Origin: Pseudomonas abietaniphila
GTDB lineage: Bacteria > Pseudomonadota > Gammaproteobacteria > Pseudomonadales > Pseudomonadaceae
DNA length: 64,000 bases
Direction: 5' to 3'
Assembly: GCF_900100795.1 (NCBI RefSeq)
Contig: NZ_FNCO01000002.1
Span: forward strand, 620,001-684,000
Shown: piece after piece, positions 37,606 to 46,785 of the stretch
Position numbering within the stretch: the stretch's first letter is position 1
Layout of the letters: every line of letters begins with the position of its first letter
Notes under the pieces: model-generated
The model's database searches: none
What the model was told of the DNA's origin: nothing
What the model saw: only the letters and a program-made list of their open reading frames with translations
Position numbers and translations under genes: made by a program

Positions 37606-37798
37606 GGGCAGCTACCTTCTGATGAGGTGGTTTCAAGTCATGGCACGATGCTAGAACAGGCCTTTCCATTTATCTAACCTATTCTCGGCGTGTATTAACA
37701 TTCATAACCGATATATGATCAGGCCAGTTCCTGAACGACAGTACCAAGTCGGGCCGGACAACAGCCCTAATAACAAAAGCAGCGTGAGGCGCACAGCA

Positions 37799-38746
37799 AT
37801 GAACCTGAGCAAGGTCGATCTCAATCTCTTTATTGTGTTTGACGCCATCTACACGGAAGCCAACCTGACCCGCGCCGGTCAGATCGTCGGCATCACCCAA
37901 CCTGCGGTCTCCAACGCGCTGGCCCGTCTGCGGGAAACCTTCAACGACCCGCTGTTTGTCCGCACGGCTCAAGGCATGGTGCCCACGCCGATGGCGCAGA
38001 ACATCATCGGCCCGGTGCGTAACGCACTCTCGCTGTTGCGCGTCTCGGTGCAGGAGAGTCGGATTTTCAACCCGCTCCAGGCCAACAAGAACTACCGCAT
38101 CAGCATGACCGACCTGACCGAGGCCATTATTTTGCCGGCGCTGTTTCAACGGCTTCGCCGACTGGCGCCGGCAGTGACCATCGAAAGCTTCCTGTCCAAA
38201 CGCAGGGAAACCACTAAAGAGCTGGCCGCTGGGCGGCTTGATTTTGCCGTGGACGCGCCGCTCAACACCGACCCTCAAGTGCGGCACGTGAAGTTGATGG
38301 AAGACAACTACGTGTGCGCCATGCGCCGGGGCCATCCGCTCGCCAACAAAGCCGCCATCAGCCTGGACGACTATTTGTCAGTGGCTCACATTCATATCTC
38401 CAGCCGCCGCAGCGGTTTGGGTTATGTGGACCTGGCGCTGGGGAAAATGGGCATTCAACGTAAAATCGCCCTGCGCTCGCAGCATTACCTGATGGCTTCA
38501 CAAGTGCTGCAGCAGACCGACATGGTCATGACCGTCCCGGAACGCTTCGCGCGCCGCAACGACCTGCATTTCGTGTACCTGCCTGTCAACGATGTCCCCA
38601 CCGTGGAGACCCACCTGTATTGGCATGAAAGCACCGACCAGGATCCAGCCAATCGCTGGATGCGCGAGCAGATCATTGAGCTCTGCCAACTGGTCACCGC
38701 TCAAGAACGCAAACTTGAGAAAGAACTTGAAGCGGCGGTTAAGTAA
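37799..38746 (+). CDS. LysR-type transcriptional regulator
   Basis: A 315-residue LysR protein. The winged helix reads LSKVDLNLFIVFDAIYTEAN, then AGQIVGITQPAVSNALARLR and DPLFVRTAQGMVPTPMA. The effector domain starts at ~90 (YRISMTDLTEAIILPALF). It belongs to the NodD/LinR-like subgroup by its FNDPLFVRT block. The Met at 37799 starts the conserved helix; 28 in-frame codons before it are in AT-rich promoter DNA. The 193-bp gap to the divergent acyl-CoA dehydrogenase should hold its operator. Confidence 0.92.
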   Translation: MNLSKVDLNLFIVFDAIYTEANLTRAGQIVGITQPAVSNALARLRETFNDPLFVRTAQGMVPTPMAQNIIGPVRNALSLLRVSVQESRIFNPLQANKNYRISMTDLTEAIILPALFQRLRRLAPAVTIESFLSKRRETTKELAAGRLDFAVDAPLNTDPQVRHVKLMEDNYVCAMRRGHPLANKAAISLDDYLSVAHIHISSRRSGLGYVDLALGKMGIQRKIALRSQHYLMASQVLQQTDMVMTVPERFARRNDLHFVYLPVNDVPTVETHLYWHESTDQDPANRWMREQIIELCQLVTAQERKLEKELEAAVK

Positions 38747-38799
38747 TACAGATCAATAGGTTGTAACCCATCATTAAGACCGATTCGAGAAGATTGACG

Positions 38800-38905
38800 G
38801 TGGGAATTGCCTGGCTCGCGAATGCGTCAGATCAGTGAGGTCAACGGTCCAGACCTGACGCCTGCGCCAGCCAATCGGCTCCTGCAGATCGAAGCGCGTC
38901 GCTCA
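38800..38905. repeat. Single REP/REPIN-like element
   Basis: GCCTGGCTCGCGAATGCGTC (38809-38828) faces an inverted partner ACGCCTGCGCCAGCC with CGGCTCCTGCAG, in the manner of REPIN pairs. It lies between the LysR gene and the liuR promoter and has no coding signal. Confidence 0.6.
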
Positions 38906-38913
38906 GGCCAGCT

Positions 38914-38929
38914 TGACGTTTACGTCAAG
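38914..38929. promoter_or_regulatory. LiuR-type palindrome before liuR
   Basis: TTGACGTTTACGTCAA is a perfect palindrome with 7-bp arms, about 45 bp ahead of the liuR start. MerR-family regulators bind dyads between the -35 and -10 boxes; TTGACG also looks like a -35 box. A close relative, TTTACGTTAACGTAAA, lies before liuA, so both are likely LiuR sites. This implies autoregulation. Confidence 0.75.
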
Positions 38930-38972
38930 GTCGCCGTACGTTAGCTCGACGCCTTCTCGCACGAGCCTTTTC

Positions 38973-39353
38973 ATGACGAATCCGACTTACAGTATTTCCG
39001 ACCTCGCACGCGAGCTGGACATCACCACGCGCACCATCCGCTTTTACGAAGAGCAAGGCATGCTGTGTCCTGAGCGTCGCGGCCTGGAGCGTGTCTATTC
39101 GGCCCGGGACAAAGTCACCCTCAAGCTGATCCTGCGCGGCAAGCGCATCGGCTTTTCCTTGGCTGAGTGCCGGGACTTGATCGGCCTTTACGACCCGACC
39201 GGTGATAACCAGAAACAACTCACCACGATGCTTACGAAGATTGCAGAGCGCCGCGCGCAGCTCGATCAACAGCTGCTGGACATCGAGCAAATGCAACTGG
39301 AGCTCGATACGGCTGAAGAGCGTTGCAAGGCTGCGCTGAGCAAATCCCTTTGA
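38973..39353 (+). CDS. liuR: MerR-family regulator of leucine/isovalerate catabolism
   Basis: A 126-residue MerR protein: TYSISDLARELDITTRTIRF with YEEQGMLCPERRG is the DNA-binding part, and a coiled-coil C-terminus follows (LTKIAERRAQLDQQLLDIEQ). It has no metal-binding Cys pattern. Its place ahead of the liu genes, and the ACGT palindromes before liuR and liuA, identify it as LiuR, which controls branched-chain acyl-CoA breakdown. ATG 38973 is the conserved start. Confidence 0.93.
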   Translation: MTNPTYSISDLARELDITTRTIRFYEEQGMLCPERRGLERVYSARDKVTLKLILRGKRIGFSLAECRDLIGLYDPTGDNQKQLTTMLTKIAERRAQLDQQLLDIEQMQLELDTAEERCKAALSKSL

Positions 39354-39407
39354 TGACAGTGTGTTAAACGCTGTTTCTAGAAACTCGTTGATACAGGAAT
39401 GCCTGCC

Positions 39408-40307
39408 ATGTCCCTCCCCCAACGCGTACGCCTGGTAGAAGTCGGCCCACGAGACGGCCTGCAGAACGAAGCCCGCCCGATTGACGTTGCTGATAAAATC
39501 CGCCTGGTGGATGACTTAACCCACGCTGGCTTGGGCTACATCGAGGTCGGCAGCTTCGTCTCCCCCAAATGGGTGCCGCAAATGGCAGGTTCGGCAGAAG
39601 TGTTCGCCGGCATCCAGCGTAAGAAGGGTGTCACCTACGCGGCACTCGCGCCGAACCTTCGCGGCTTTGAAGACGCCTTGACCGCCGGGGTCAAGGAGGT
39701 CGCGGTGTTCGCCGCCGCTTCGGAATCGTTTTCCCAACGCAATATCAATTGCTCGATCAGCGAGAGCCTTGACCGGTTCCTGCCGATCATGGAGGCCGCT
39801 CGCCTGCACGGCATCCAGGTGCGCGGGTATGTCTCCTGTGTGCTGGGTTGCCCGTATGAAGGCGCGGTGTCGCCCAAACAGGTGGCGGCAGTGGCCAATG
39901 AACTGTTCGCCATGGGCTGTTACGAAGTGTCATTCGGCGACACCATCGGCACGGGCACGCCTGGCGCGACGCGCGAATTGTTCAATGAGGTGGCTGGCCA
40001 GATACCGCGCAGCAAACTGGCCGGGCACTTCCACGACACCTACGGCCAGGCGTTGGCCAATATCTATGCGGGCCTGCTGGAAGGCATCCAGGTCTTCGAC
40101 AGCTCGGTCGCCGGGCTGGGTGGCTGCCCTTATGCCAAAGGCGCGACGGGCAATGTCGCCACTGAAGATGTGCTCTACATGCTGATGGGCCTTGGCATCG
40201 ACACCGGCGTGGATCTGGACGCGTTGGTTGCCGCCGGGCAACGCATCAGCGATGTGCTCGGCCGGGCCAACGGCTCGCGAGTGGCAAAAGCACGTTTGTC
40301 GGGCTAA
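39408..40307 (+). CDS. liuE: Hydroxymethylglutaryl-CoA lyase
   Basis: A 299-residue TIM-barrel lyase that splits HMG-CoA into acetyl-CoA and acetoacetate, the last step of leucine degradation. VRLVEVGPRDGLQNEARPID holds metal and substrate residues, YVSCVLGCPYEGAVSP, GDTIGTGTPG and HFHDTYGQALANIYAG are conserved, and GLGGCPYAKGATGNVATEDV has the catalytic Cys. ATG 39408 is preferred to ATG 39399 because the AGGA box is too close to the latter. It lies after liuR, and is separated from liuABCD by the CrcY-type sRNA. In P. aeruginosa liuE closes a continuous liuRABCDE operon, so the order here is different. Also known as mvaB. Confidence 0.94.
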   Translation: MSLPQRVRLVEVGPRDGLQNEARPIDVADKIRLVDDLTHAGLGYIEVGSFVSPKWVPQMAGSAEVFAGIQRKKGVTYAALAPNLRGFEDALTAGVKEVAVFAAASESFSQRNINCSISESLDRFLPIMEAARLHGIQVRGYVSCVLGCPYEGAVSPKQVAAVANELFAMGCYEVSFGDTIGTGTPGATRELFNEVAGQIPRSKLAGHFHDTYGQALANIYAGLLEGIQVFDSSVAGLGGCPYAKGATGNVATEDVLYMLMGLGIDTGVDLDALVAAGQRISDVLGRANGSRVAKARLSG

Positions 40308-40329
40308 TGTGCGACAACTTGTCACACAG

Positions 40330-40370
40330 TGTTACCCTCACCGGCATTGAGACACAGAAAACGGGTAACA
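40330..40370 (+). promoter_or_regulatory. Candidate CbrB upstream activator site
   Basis: TGTTACC (40330-40336) and GGTAACA (40364-40370) are inverted 7-bp arms about 95-135 bp before the sigma54 promoter, where an NtrC-type activator such as CbrB would bind. The identity of the activator is inferred from the known control of CrcY/CrcZ. Confidence 0.55.
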
Positions 40371-40464
40371 CGGAAACACCGAGTCACGATTTTCATGACC
40401 CCTTGTTTTCAAGCTTTTCTGCGAAGCCCCGTTTTTCGCGGGCCTGCGCAAGATTCGAAAAAGT

Positions 40465-40480
40465 TGGCATGGCTTCTGCT
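40465..40480 (+). promoter_or_regulatory. Sigma54 (-24/-12) promoter of crcY
   Basis: TGGCATGGCTTCTGCT fits the RpoN consensus TGGCACG-N4-TTGCW at 14 of the fixed or spaced positions, with the exact GG to GC distance. Transcription would start near 40491, just where the CA-rich RNA begins. Confidence 0.85.
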
Positions 40481-40490
40481 ATGTCTTACG

Positions 40491-40850
40491 TACAACAAAA
40501 ATAACAAATAGCAGCAAACCAATAAAAACAAGACGTAACGGCTCTGACATAACAAGAACAACACGGACAGAGGCGTAGCTAACTGATTTTTTTGGAGTGG
40601 ATCGCTTTGTGAGGCTTGTCCTCTCGACCGTACAGAGAACAATAAAACTACCTTCAGGTAGCGACCGAACGGGTTGAATCGCAAGATCGAAGCAGTATCA
40701 GCGCTCAAAAAAATACGTTTGCTCTTGACCCCGTATGGGGGTCGCTCAAAAAAGCAAAAAAGGTCTGGCCACCAAAAACAACAACAGGCCGCCTAAAAAC
40801 AAAAAAGAGCATGCAACTGAACTTGGAGGGGAGCCTAGGCTCCCCTTCGT
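40491..40850 (+). ncRNA. crcY: CrcY/CrcZ-type small RNA (Hfq/Crc decoy)
   Basis: The RNA carries many A-rich CA motifs of the kind bound by Hfq with Crc: ACAACAAAAATAACAAA (40492), AACAAGAACAACA (40551), AACAATAAAAC (40638), AAAAACAACAACA (40774), and TAAAAACAAAAAAG (~40794). It ends near a 9-bp stem AGGGGAGCC/GGCTCCCCT (40827-40846). Such RNAs soak up Hfq/Crc and relieve catabolite repression when CbrAB is active. The place after the HMG-CoA lyase gene is, as I recall, also that of crcY in P. putida. Ends are predicted, not mapped. The RNA could be called CrcX or CrcY depending on species. Confidence 0.85.
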
Positions 40851-40952
40851 GCTGTCTGGCGTTTGAAAAACGCCCTGCCCCCTATCTCGCTAAGGCTCCT
40901 ACTGAAACCTGAAGCCCTTCATCAGCCGCGTTGACATCGGCCTACCCAGAGG

Positions 40953-40968
40953 TTTACGTTAACGTAAA
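40953..40968. promoter_or_regulatory. LiuR-type palindrome before liuA
   Basis: TTTACGTTAACGTAAA is a perfect 16-bp palindrome, 76 bp ahead of the liuA ATG and near a TTGACA box (40931). It shares the ACGT core arrangement with the site in front of liuR. It is the probable control point for liuABCD. Confidence 0.8.
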
Positions 40969-40991
40969 GGTGATACTGAATATTGCTATCT

Positions 40992-41021
40992 GACAGCCCC
41001 TCCAAAGACAGCCCCTCCAAA
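40992..41021 (+). repeat. 15-bp tandem duplication in the liuA leader
   Basis: GACAGCCCCTCCAAA occurs twice without a gap (40992-41006, 41007-41021), directly before the liuA ribosome site region. It is probably a recent slippage duplication and could change leader folding. Confidence 0.8.
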
Positions 41022-41043
41022 AACAATAAGGGAACGCAGGCTC

Positions 41044-42207
41044 ATGAATTACCCCACGCTCAATTTCGGCCTCGGCGAGACGCTGGACATGCTGCGCGAT
41101 CAGGTGCAGGCATTCGTTGCCGCAGAACTCTCGCCTCGCGCCGCCCAGATCGACAAAGACAACCTGTTCCCGGCCGACATGTGGCGCAAGTTCGGAGACA
41201 TGGGCCTGCTCGGCATCACCGTCGATGAACAGTACGGCGGCGCCGGACTGGGTTACCTGGCTCACGTCATTGCCATGGAAGAAATCAGCCGCGGCTCTGC
41301 GTCCGTCGCTCTTTCCTACGGCGCGCATTCGAATCTGTGCGTCAATCAGATCAATCGCAACGGCAATTCCGAACAGAAGGCCCGTTATCTTCCCAAGTTG
41401 ATCAGCGGCGAACACATCGGCGCGCTCGCAATGAGCGAGCCCAACGCCGGTTCCGATGTGGTGTCGATGAAGCTGCGTGCCGACAAACGCGGCGATCGCT
41501 TCGTGCTCAACGGCAGCAAGACCTGGATCACCAACGGCCCGGACGCCAACACGTACGTGATTTACGCCAAGACCGACCTTGAGAAAGGGGCGCATGGCAT
41601 CAGCGCCTTCATCGTCGAGCGCGACTGGAAAGGTTTCTCTCGCAGCAACAAGTTCGACAAATTGGGCATGCGCGGTTCTAACACCTGCGAGCTGTTCTTC
41701 GACGACGTCGAAGTACCGGAAGAAAACCTGCTGGGTGCACTGAACGGTGGCGTCAAAGTGCTCATGAGCGGACTGGATTACGAGCGCGTCGTGCTCTCCG
41801 GCGGCCCGACAGGGATCATGCAGGCGTGCATGGATGTGGTGCTGCCTTACATCCATGACCGCAAACAGTTTGGCCAGAGCATCGGCGAGTTCCAGTTGAT
41901 TCAAGGCAAGGTCGCCGATATGTACACCCAACTCAACGCCAGCCGCGCGTACCTGTACGCCGTGGCCCAGGCGTGTGAACGCGGGGAAACCACGCGCAAG
42001 GACGCTGCCGGGGTGATTCTCTACAGCGCGGAGCGCGCCACACAGATGGCGCTGGACACGATTCAGATCCTCGGGGGGAACGGCTACATCAACGAATTCC
42101 CCGCCGGTCGCCTGCTGCGTGACGCCAAGCTGTACGAAATCGGCGCCGGGACCAGCGAGATCCGTCGAATGCTGATCGGTCGCGAATTGTTCAACGAAAC
42201 CCGCTGA
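41044..42207 (+). CDS. liuA: Isovaleryl-CoA dehydrogenase
   Basis: A 387-residue acyl-CoA dehydrogenase for isovaleryl-CoA to methylcrotonyl-CoA. The catalytic Glu lies in [20 protein letters not shown] near residue 247, the position special to isovaleryl-CoA dehydrogenases. Other motifs are [40 protein letters not shown] and [20 protein letters not shown]. It leads the liuABCD operon behind a LiuR palindrome. GGGAACGCAGG provides the ribosome site region. Confidence 0.95.
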   Translation: MNYPTLNFGLGETLDMLRDQVQAFVAAELSPRAAQIDKDNLFPADMWRKFGDMGLLGITVDEQYGGAGLGYLAHVIAMEEISRGSASVALSYGAHSNLCVNQINRNGNSEQKARYLPKLISGEHIGALAMSEPNAGSDVVSMKLRADKRGDRFVLNGSKTWITNGPDANTYVIYAKTDLEKGAHGISAFIVERDWKGFSRSNKFDKLGMRGSNTCELFFDDVEVPEENLLGALNGGVKVLMSGLDYERVVLSGGPTGIMQACMDVVLPYIHDRKQFGQSIGEFQLIQGKVADMYTQLNASRAYLYAVAQACERGETTRKDAAGVILYSAERATQMALDTIQILGGNGYINEFPAGRLLRDAKLYEIGAGTSEIRRMLIGRELFNETR

Positions 42208-42223
42208 CAGCGCCGGAGGCAGC

Positions 42224-43831
42224 ATGGCAATCCTGCACACCCGCATCAATCCGCGCTCGGCAGAGTTTTCCGCTAACCGCACGAGCCTGCAAAAACAGGT
42301 CGACGACTTGCGCCAGTTGCTGGCGCAGGTCCACGAAGGCGGTGGCGCCAAAGCGCAAGAGCGTCATACCTCACGGGGCAAGCTGTTGCCCCGCGACCGC
42401 ATCGACCGACTGCTGGACACCGGCTCGGCGTTTCTTGAGATCAGCCAACTGGCCGCGTACGACGTCTACGGCGAAGAGGTGCCTTGCGCAGGCGTGATCG
42501 CTGGCATCGGCCGTGTCGAAGGCGTCGAGTGCATGATCATCGCCAACGACGCGACGGTCAAAGGCGGCTCGTACTACCCGCTGACCGTCAAAAAACACCT
42601 GCGAGCACAGGCCATCGCCCAGCAGAACCGTTTGCCGTGCATCTATCTGGTCGATTCCGGTGGCGCCAACCTGCCCCGCCAGGACGAAGTGTTCCCGGAC
42701 CGCGAGCATTTCGGCCGTATCTTCTTCAATCAGGCCAACATGAGCGCCCAGGGAATCCCGCAGATCGCGGTGGTTATGGGTTCCTGTACCGCTGGCGGCG
42801 CGTACGTACCCGCCATGGCCGATGAAGCCATCATGGTTCGCCAACAGGCGACCATCTTTCTGGCGGGACCACCGCTGGTGAAAGCGGCCACCGGCGAAGT
42901 GGTGAGCGCCGAAGACCTGGGCGGTGCCGACGTGCACTGCAAGGTCTCCGGCGTCGCGGATCACTATGCCGACAGCGATGAACACGCGCTGGAACTGGCG
43001 CGCCGCAGCATCGCTCACCTCAACTGGCGCAAACAGGGTGACCTGCAACGGCAAACGCCACTGGCGCCGCTGTATGCCGGTGACGAACTGTACGGCGTGA
43101 TTTCCGCCGATCCCAAACAGCCATTCGACGTGCGTGAAGTGATCGCCAGACTGGTCGACGGCTCGGTGTTCGATGAGTTCAAGGCCCTGTTCGGCACCAC
43201 GCTGGTCTGTGGTTTCGCACACTTGAATGGCTACCCGATCGCGATTCTTGCCAACAACGGCATTCTGTTCGCCGAAGCGGCGCAGAAAGGCGCGCACTTC
43301 ATCGAACTGGCCTGCCAACGCGGCATTCCCCTGCTCTTCCTGCAGAACATCACCGGATTCATGGTCGGCCAGAAATACGAAGCGGGCGGCATCGCCAAGC
43401 ACGGGGCCAAGCTGGTCACGGCAGTAGCGTGCGCCAGGGTCCCCAAGTTCACCGTCATCATCGGCGGCAGCTTCGGCGCCGGGAACTACGGCATGTGCGG
43501 TCGTGCCTACGACCCGCGTTTCCTGTGGATGTGGCCCAACGCGCGGATCGGCGTCATGGGTGGCGAACAGGCCGCGGGCGTCCTGGTGCAGGTCAAGCGA
43601 GAGCAGGCGCAGCGCAGTGGCCAGACGTTCAGCGCCGAGCAGGAAGCCGAGTTGAAACAACCGATTCTTGACCAGTACGAACATCAGGGACACCCCTACT
43701 ACTCCAGCGCCCGACTGTGGGACGACGGCGTGATCGATCCGGCGCAAACCCGCGAGATTCTGGCCCTGGCGATCAGCGCTGCACTCAACGCACCCATCGA
43801 GGCCACACGCTTCGGCGTGTTCCGCATGTGA
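42224..43831 (+). CDS. liuB: Methylcrotonyl-CoA carboxylase, carboxyltransferase subunit
   Basis: A 535-residue beta subunit that passes the carboxyl group from biotin to 3-methylcrotonyl-CoA. The N-terminal half holds [20 protein letters not shown] and [20 protein letters not shown]; the C-terminal half holds [20 protein letters not shown] and [20 protein letters not shown], the oxyanion-hole Gly-rich blocks. It works with LiuD. It lies 16 bp after liuA with GGAGG as ribosome site. Confidence 0.95.
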   Translation: MAILHTRINPRSAEFSANRTSLQKQVDDLRQLLAQVHEGGGAKAQERHTSRGKLLPRDRIDRLLDTGSAFLEISQLAAYDVYGEEVPCAGVIAGIGRVEGVECMIIANDATVKGGSYYPLTVKKHLRAQAIAQQNRLPCIYLVDSGGANLPRQDEVFPDREHFGRIFFNQANMSAQGIPQIAVVMGSCTAGGAYVPAMADEAIMVRQQATIFLAGPPLVKAATGEVVSAEDLGGADVHCKVSGVADHYADSDEHALELARRSIAHLNWRKQGDLQRQTPLAPLYAGDELYGVISADPKQPFDVREVIARLVDGSVFDEFKALFGTTLVCGFAHLNGYPIAILANNGILFAEAAQKGAHFIELACQRGIPLLFLQNITGFMVGQKYEAGGIAKHGAKLVTAVACARVPKFTVIIGGSFGAGNYGMCGRAYDPRFLWMWPNARIGVMGGEQAAGVLVQVKREQAQRSGQTFSAEQEAELKQPILDQYEHQGHPYYSSARLWDDGVIDPAQTREILALAISAALNAPIEATRFGVFRM

Positions 43832-43849
43832 CCGAGGATGACGCCTTCC

Positions 43850-44674
43850 ATGAACGTCAATGATTTCGACACGCTGGAACTTGAATTCGACCCCCGGGGT
43901 TTCGCCATGCTGTGGCTCAATCGGCCGGAAAAGAACAATGCCTTTAACGCGCAGATGATTCGCGAGCTGATCATCGCGCTCGAGCGGGTGCAGGGTGATG
44001 CCAGCGTGCGCTTCCTGGTGCTGCGGGCGCGGGGCAAACACTTCAGCGCCGGGGCTGACCTTGCCTGGATGCAGGAATCCGCCAACCTGGACTACAACAC
44101 CAACCTGGGGGACGCCCGCGAACTCGGCGAGCTGATGTACAACCTGGCCAAGTTGAAACTGCCGTCGTTGGCCGTGGTGCAAGGCGCAGCCTATGGCGGG
44201 GCCCTGGGCCTGATCAGTTGCTGTGACATGGCAATCGGTGCCGATGATGCCCAGTTTTGCCTGTCGGAAGTGAAAATCGGCCTGGCGCCTGCGGTCATCA
44301 GCCCGTTTGTGATTCAAGCCATCGGTGAACGCCACGCCCGTCGCTACGCACTCACCGCCGAACGCTTCGACGGTTTGCGCGCGCGCGAGATCGGGCTCCT
44401 CGCCGAATCTTATCCTGCGTCAGAACTCGAACAGCAGGTTCAGCGCTGGATCGACAACCTGCTGCTCAACAGCCCACAGGCCATGCGCGTCAGCAAGGAC
44501 CTGCTTCGCGAAGTCGGTCATGGTGAGCTAACGCCAGCACTGCGCCGTTACTGCGAAAACGCTATCGCCAGAATCAGGGTCAGCCCGGAGGGCCAGGAAG
44601 GCCTGCGCGCCTTCCTGCAAAAGCGTGAGCCTGCCTGGCGCGATGACAACAATAAGAACGGAGAGTCACGCTGA
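43850..44674 (+). CDS. liuC: Methylglutaconyl-CoA hydratase
   Basis: A 274-residue crotonase-fold hydratase that makes HMG-CoA from 3-methylglutaconyl-CoA. MLWLNRPEKNNAFNAQMIRE, LRARGKHFSAGADLAWMQES (oxyanion hole) and VQGAAYGGALGLISCCDMAI carry the family signatures; Glu of CLSEVKIGLAPAV is a likely catalytic acid. ATG 43850 is chosen over ATG 43838, which touches the GAGG box. Its stop overlaps the liuD start (TGATG). Confidence 0.93.
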   Translation: MNVNDFDTLELEFDPRGFAMLWLNRPEKNNAFNAQMIRELIIALERVQGDASVRFLVLRARGKHFSAGADLAWMQESANLDYNTNLGDARELGELMYNLAKLKLPSLAVVQGAAYGGALGLISCCDMAIGADDAQFCLSEVKIGLAPAVISPFVIQAIGERHARRYALTAERFDGLRAREIGLLAESYPASELEQQVQRWIDNLLLNSPQAMRVSKDLLREVGHGELTPALRRYCENAIARIRVSPEGQEGLRAFLQKREPAWRDDNNKNGESR

Positions 44675-46662
44675 TGGACGCAAATAAACGCATCGCTTTG
44701 ACCTCGGTGCTGGTCGCCAATCGGGGTGAAATTGCCTGCCGGATCATGCGCACCGCCAAGGCCATGGGCTTGACCACGGTCGCGGTTCACAGCGAGATCG
44801 ACCGTCTTGCCCGGCATGTGCGTGAAGCCGACGTTGCCGTGAACCTGGGCGGCAGCAAAGCAGCCGACAGCTACCTGCAGATCGACGCGTTGATTGCGGC
44901 AGCCAGAAGCAGCGGCGCGCAAGCGATACACCCCGGTTATGGATTCCTCTCGGAAAACGCAGGGTTTGCGCGCGCTGTCGAGCAGGCCGGCCTGGTGTTT
45001 CTGGGACCGCCGGCGTCGGCCATCGATGCCATGGGCAGCAAATCAGCGGCTAAATCGCTGATGGAAGCCGCAGGCGTTCCCCTCGTCCCCGGCTATCACG
45101 GCGAAGCACAAGACGCGGCAACCTTCCGCGAAGCGGCCGCACGCATCGGCTACCCCGTGCTGCTCAAAGCCACGGCGGGGGGCGGCGGTAAAGGCATGAA
45201 GGTCGTGGAGCGTGACGAAGACCTGGCCGACGCACTGGCGTCCGCGCAACGAGAGGCACAATCGTCGTTTGGCGACTCGCGCATGCTGGTGGAGAAATAT
45301 GTACTCCAGCCTCGCCATGTCGAAATCCAGGTGTTTGCCGATCAGCACGGTCACTGCCTGTACCTCAACGAACGGGATTGCTCGATCCAGCGCCGCCACC
45401 AAAAGGTGGTCGAAGAAGCGCCTGCGCCGGGACTCAGCCCGGCATTGCGGCGCGCGATGGGGCAAGCCGCCGTGCGGGCCGCGCAGGCCATCGGGTATGT
45501 CGGGGCTGGCACGGTGGAATTCCTGCTCGACGCCCGTGGCGAGTTCTTCTTCATGGAGATGAACACCCGTTTGCAGGTCGAGCACCCGGTGACCGAAGCC
45601 ATCACGGGGCTGGACCTGGTTGCCTGGCAGCTCCGCGTCGCCCAAGGCGAGCCGCTGCCCATGACGCAGGATCAGGTGCCGTTGAATGGACATGCGATCG
45701 AGGTACGGCTGTACGCCGAAGACCCGGCCAATGACTTTCTTCCCGCCACCGGCACGCTGACGCTGTACCGGGAATCGGCGCCAGGTCCGGGACGCCGCGT
45801 GGACAGCGGCGTCAGCGAAGGCGATGACGTATCGCCCTTCTACGACCCGATGCTGGGCAAACTGATTGCCTGGGGCGAGGACCGCGAACAGGCGCGCTTG
45901 CGGCTGTTGTCGATGCTTGACGCGTTTGCCGTCGGCGGGGTACGCACCAACCTCGCGTTTCTGCGCCGGATCATTGCGCACCCGGCATTCGCCGACGCTG
46001 AACTGGACACCGGCTTCATTCCCCGCTACCAGACCGACCTGTTGCCACCTTCGGAGCCGTTGTCAGCCGAGTTCTGGCAAGCCGCCGCGCTTGCCTGGCA
46101 CCTCAGCACGCCGGCCAGGGTGCGCCATGACGATCCGGATTCGCCTTGGTCGGGCGCAAGCGGCCTGCGTCTGGGGCTGCCCAGCGCGGTGGTCCTGCAC
46201 CTGAGCTGCGCCGCAGAACACCGCGTGATTCGCCTGCGGGACGATGACCTGTGCAACGTTCAGTGGCTCGGCGAGCAACTCGTCAGCGAACAGCATGGCC
46301 TGCGGCGTCAAACGCGCGCGATCCGTCGCGACGACACGCTGTACCTCAGCTGGCAAGGCGAGCTGCACGCGATCAGACGCTACGATCCCATCGCAGCCGT
46401 GGAAGCCAGCCACACCCATCAAGGCGGGCTGACCGCCCCCATGAACGGCAGTATCGTTCGGGTCCTGGTCGAGGTCGGTCAGGCGGTCGAGGCAGGGACA
46501 CCTCTGGTGGTGCTCGAAGCCATGAAAATGGAACACAGCATCCGTGCGAGCACGGCCGGAACGGTATCGGCGTTGTACTGCACAGAGGGTGAAATGGTCA
46601 GCGAAGGGACGGTGCTGGTGGCGTTGACCGAGGTGACAGCCGTCACTGCCAAGGCGTCTTGA
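44674..46662 (+). CDS. liuD: Methylcrotonyl-CoA carboxylase, biotin-containing subunit
   Basis: A 662-residue alpha subunit. Biotin carboxylase: SVLVANRGEIACRIMRTAKA, IHPGYGFLSENAGFARAVEQ, KATAGGGGKGMKVVERDEDL (ATP-grasp Gly-rich loop), EMNTRLQVEHPVTEAITGLD. Biotin carrier at the C-terminus: MNGSIVRVLVEVGQAVEAGT and the biotin Lys in VLEAMKMEHSIRAS. It carboxylates its own biotin with bicarbonate and ATP, for LiuB. It is the last gene of the liu operon. Confidence 0.96.
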   Translation: MDANKRIALTSVLVANRGEIACRIMRTAKAMGLTTVAVHSEIDRLARHVREADVAVNLGGSKAADSYLQIDALIAAARSSGAQAIHPGYGFLSENAGFARAVEQAGLVFLGPPASAIDAMGSKSAAKSLMEAAGVPLVPGYHGEAQDAATFREAAARIGYPVLLKATAGGGGKGMKVVERDEDLADALASAQREAQSSFGDSRMLVEKYVLQPRHVEIQVFADQHGHCLYLNERDCSIQRRHQKVVEEAPAPGLSPALRRAMGQAAVRAAQAIGYVGAGTVEFLLDARGEFFFMEMNTRLQVEHPVTEAITGLDLVAWQLRVAQGEPLPMTQDQVPLNGHAIEVRLYAEDPANDFLPATGTLTLYRESAPGPGRRVDSGVSEGDDVSPFYDPMLGKLIAWGEDREQARLRLLSMLDAFAVGGVRTNLAFLRRIIAHPAFADAELDTGFIPRYQTDLLPPSEPLSAEFWQAAALAWHLSTPARVRHDDPDSPWSGASGLRLGLPSAVVLHLSCAAEHRVIRLRDDDLCNVQWLGEQLVSEQHGLRRQTRAIRRDDTLYLSWQGELHAIRRYDPIAAVEASHTHQGGLTAPMNGSIVRVLVEVGQAVEAGTPLVVLEAMKMEHSIRASTAGTVSALYCTEGEMVSEGTVLVALTEVTAVTAKAS

Positions 46663-46693
46663 ATCCCTTCGGGGATTGCCGCCTGAACACAAA

Positions 46694-46731
46694 ATGCCGG
46701 TGGGAGCACAGGTATTGGCTCCCACCGGCAT
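46694..46731 (-). terminator. Hairpin terminator between liuD and the oxidoreductase gene
   Basis: ATGCCGGTGGGAGC and GCTCCCACCGGCAT form a perfect 14-bp stem with a 10-nt loop. On the minus strand TTTTG follows, so it should end the convergent indolepyruvate oxidoreductase message and may also block liu read-through. Confidence 0.8.
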
Positions 46732-46785
46732 GGATGCTTCATCACCAAAGCAGCGCGGGCAAATGCCCCGCGCCACCCTGATTCC

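Larger units (their letters stand above)
40308..41043. other. Intergenic region with sRNA and liuA promoter
   Basis: This 736-bp gap holds no protein gene. It contains in order a hairpin directly after liuE (40308-40328, no U-run), an inverted repeat TGTTACC...GGTAACA (40330-40370), a sigma54-type promoter, the CrcY-type sRNA, its terminator stem, and the liuA control region with a LiuR palindrome. Most of the strand from 40490 to 40810 is rich in A and CA repeats. Confidence 0.8.

Noticed and set aside
40409..40708. Minus-strand ORF over the sRNA region
   Set aside because: It reads the A-rich sRNA backwards into Leu/Phe runs; the sigma54 promoter and CA motifs explain the region better.
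42371..44335. 654-codon minus-strand ORF across liuB and liuC
   Set aside because: It spans two real genes on the opposite strand and shows no family motif.
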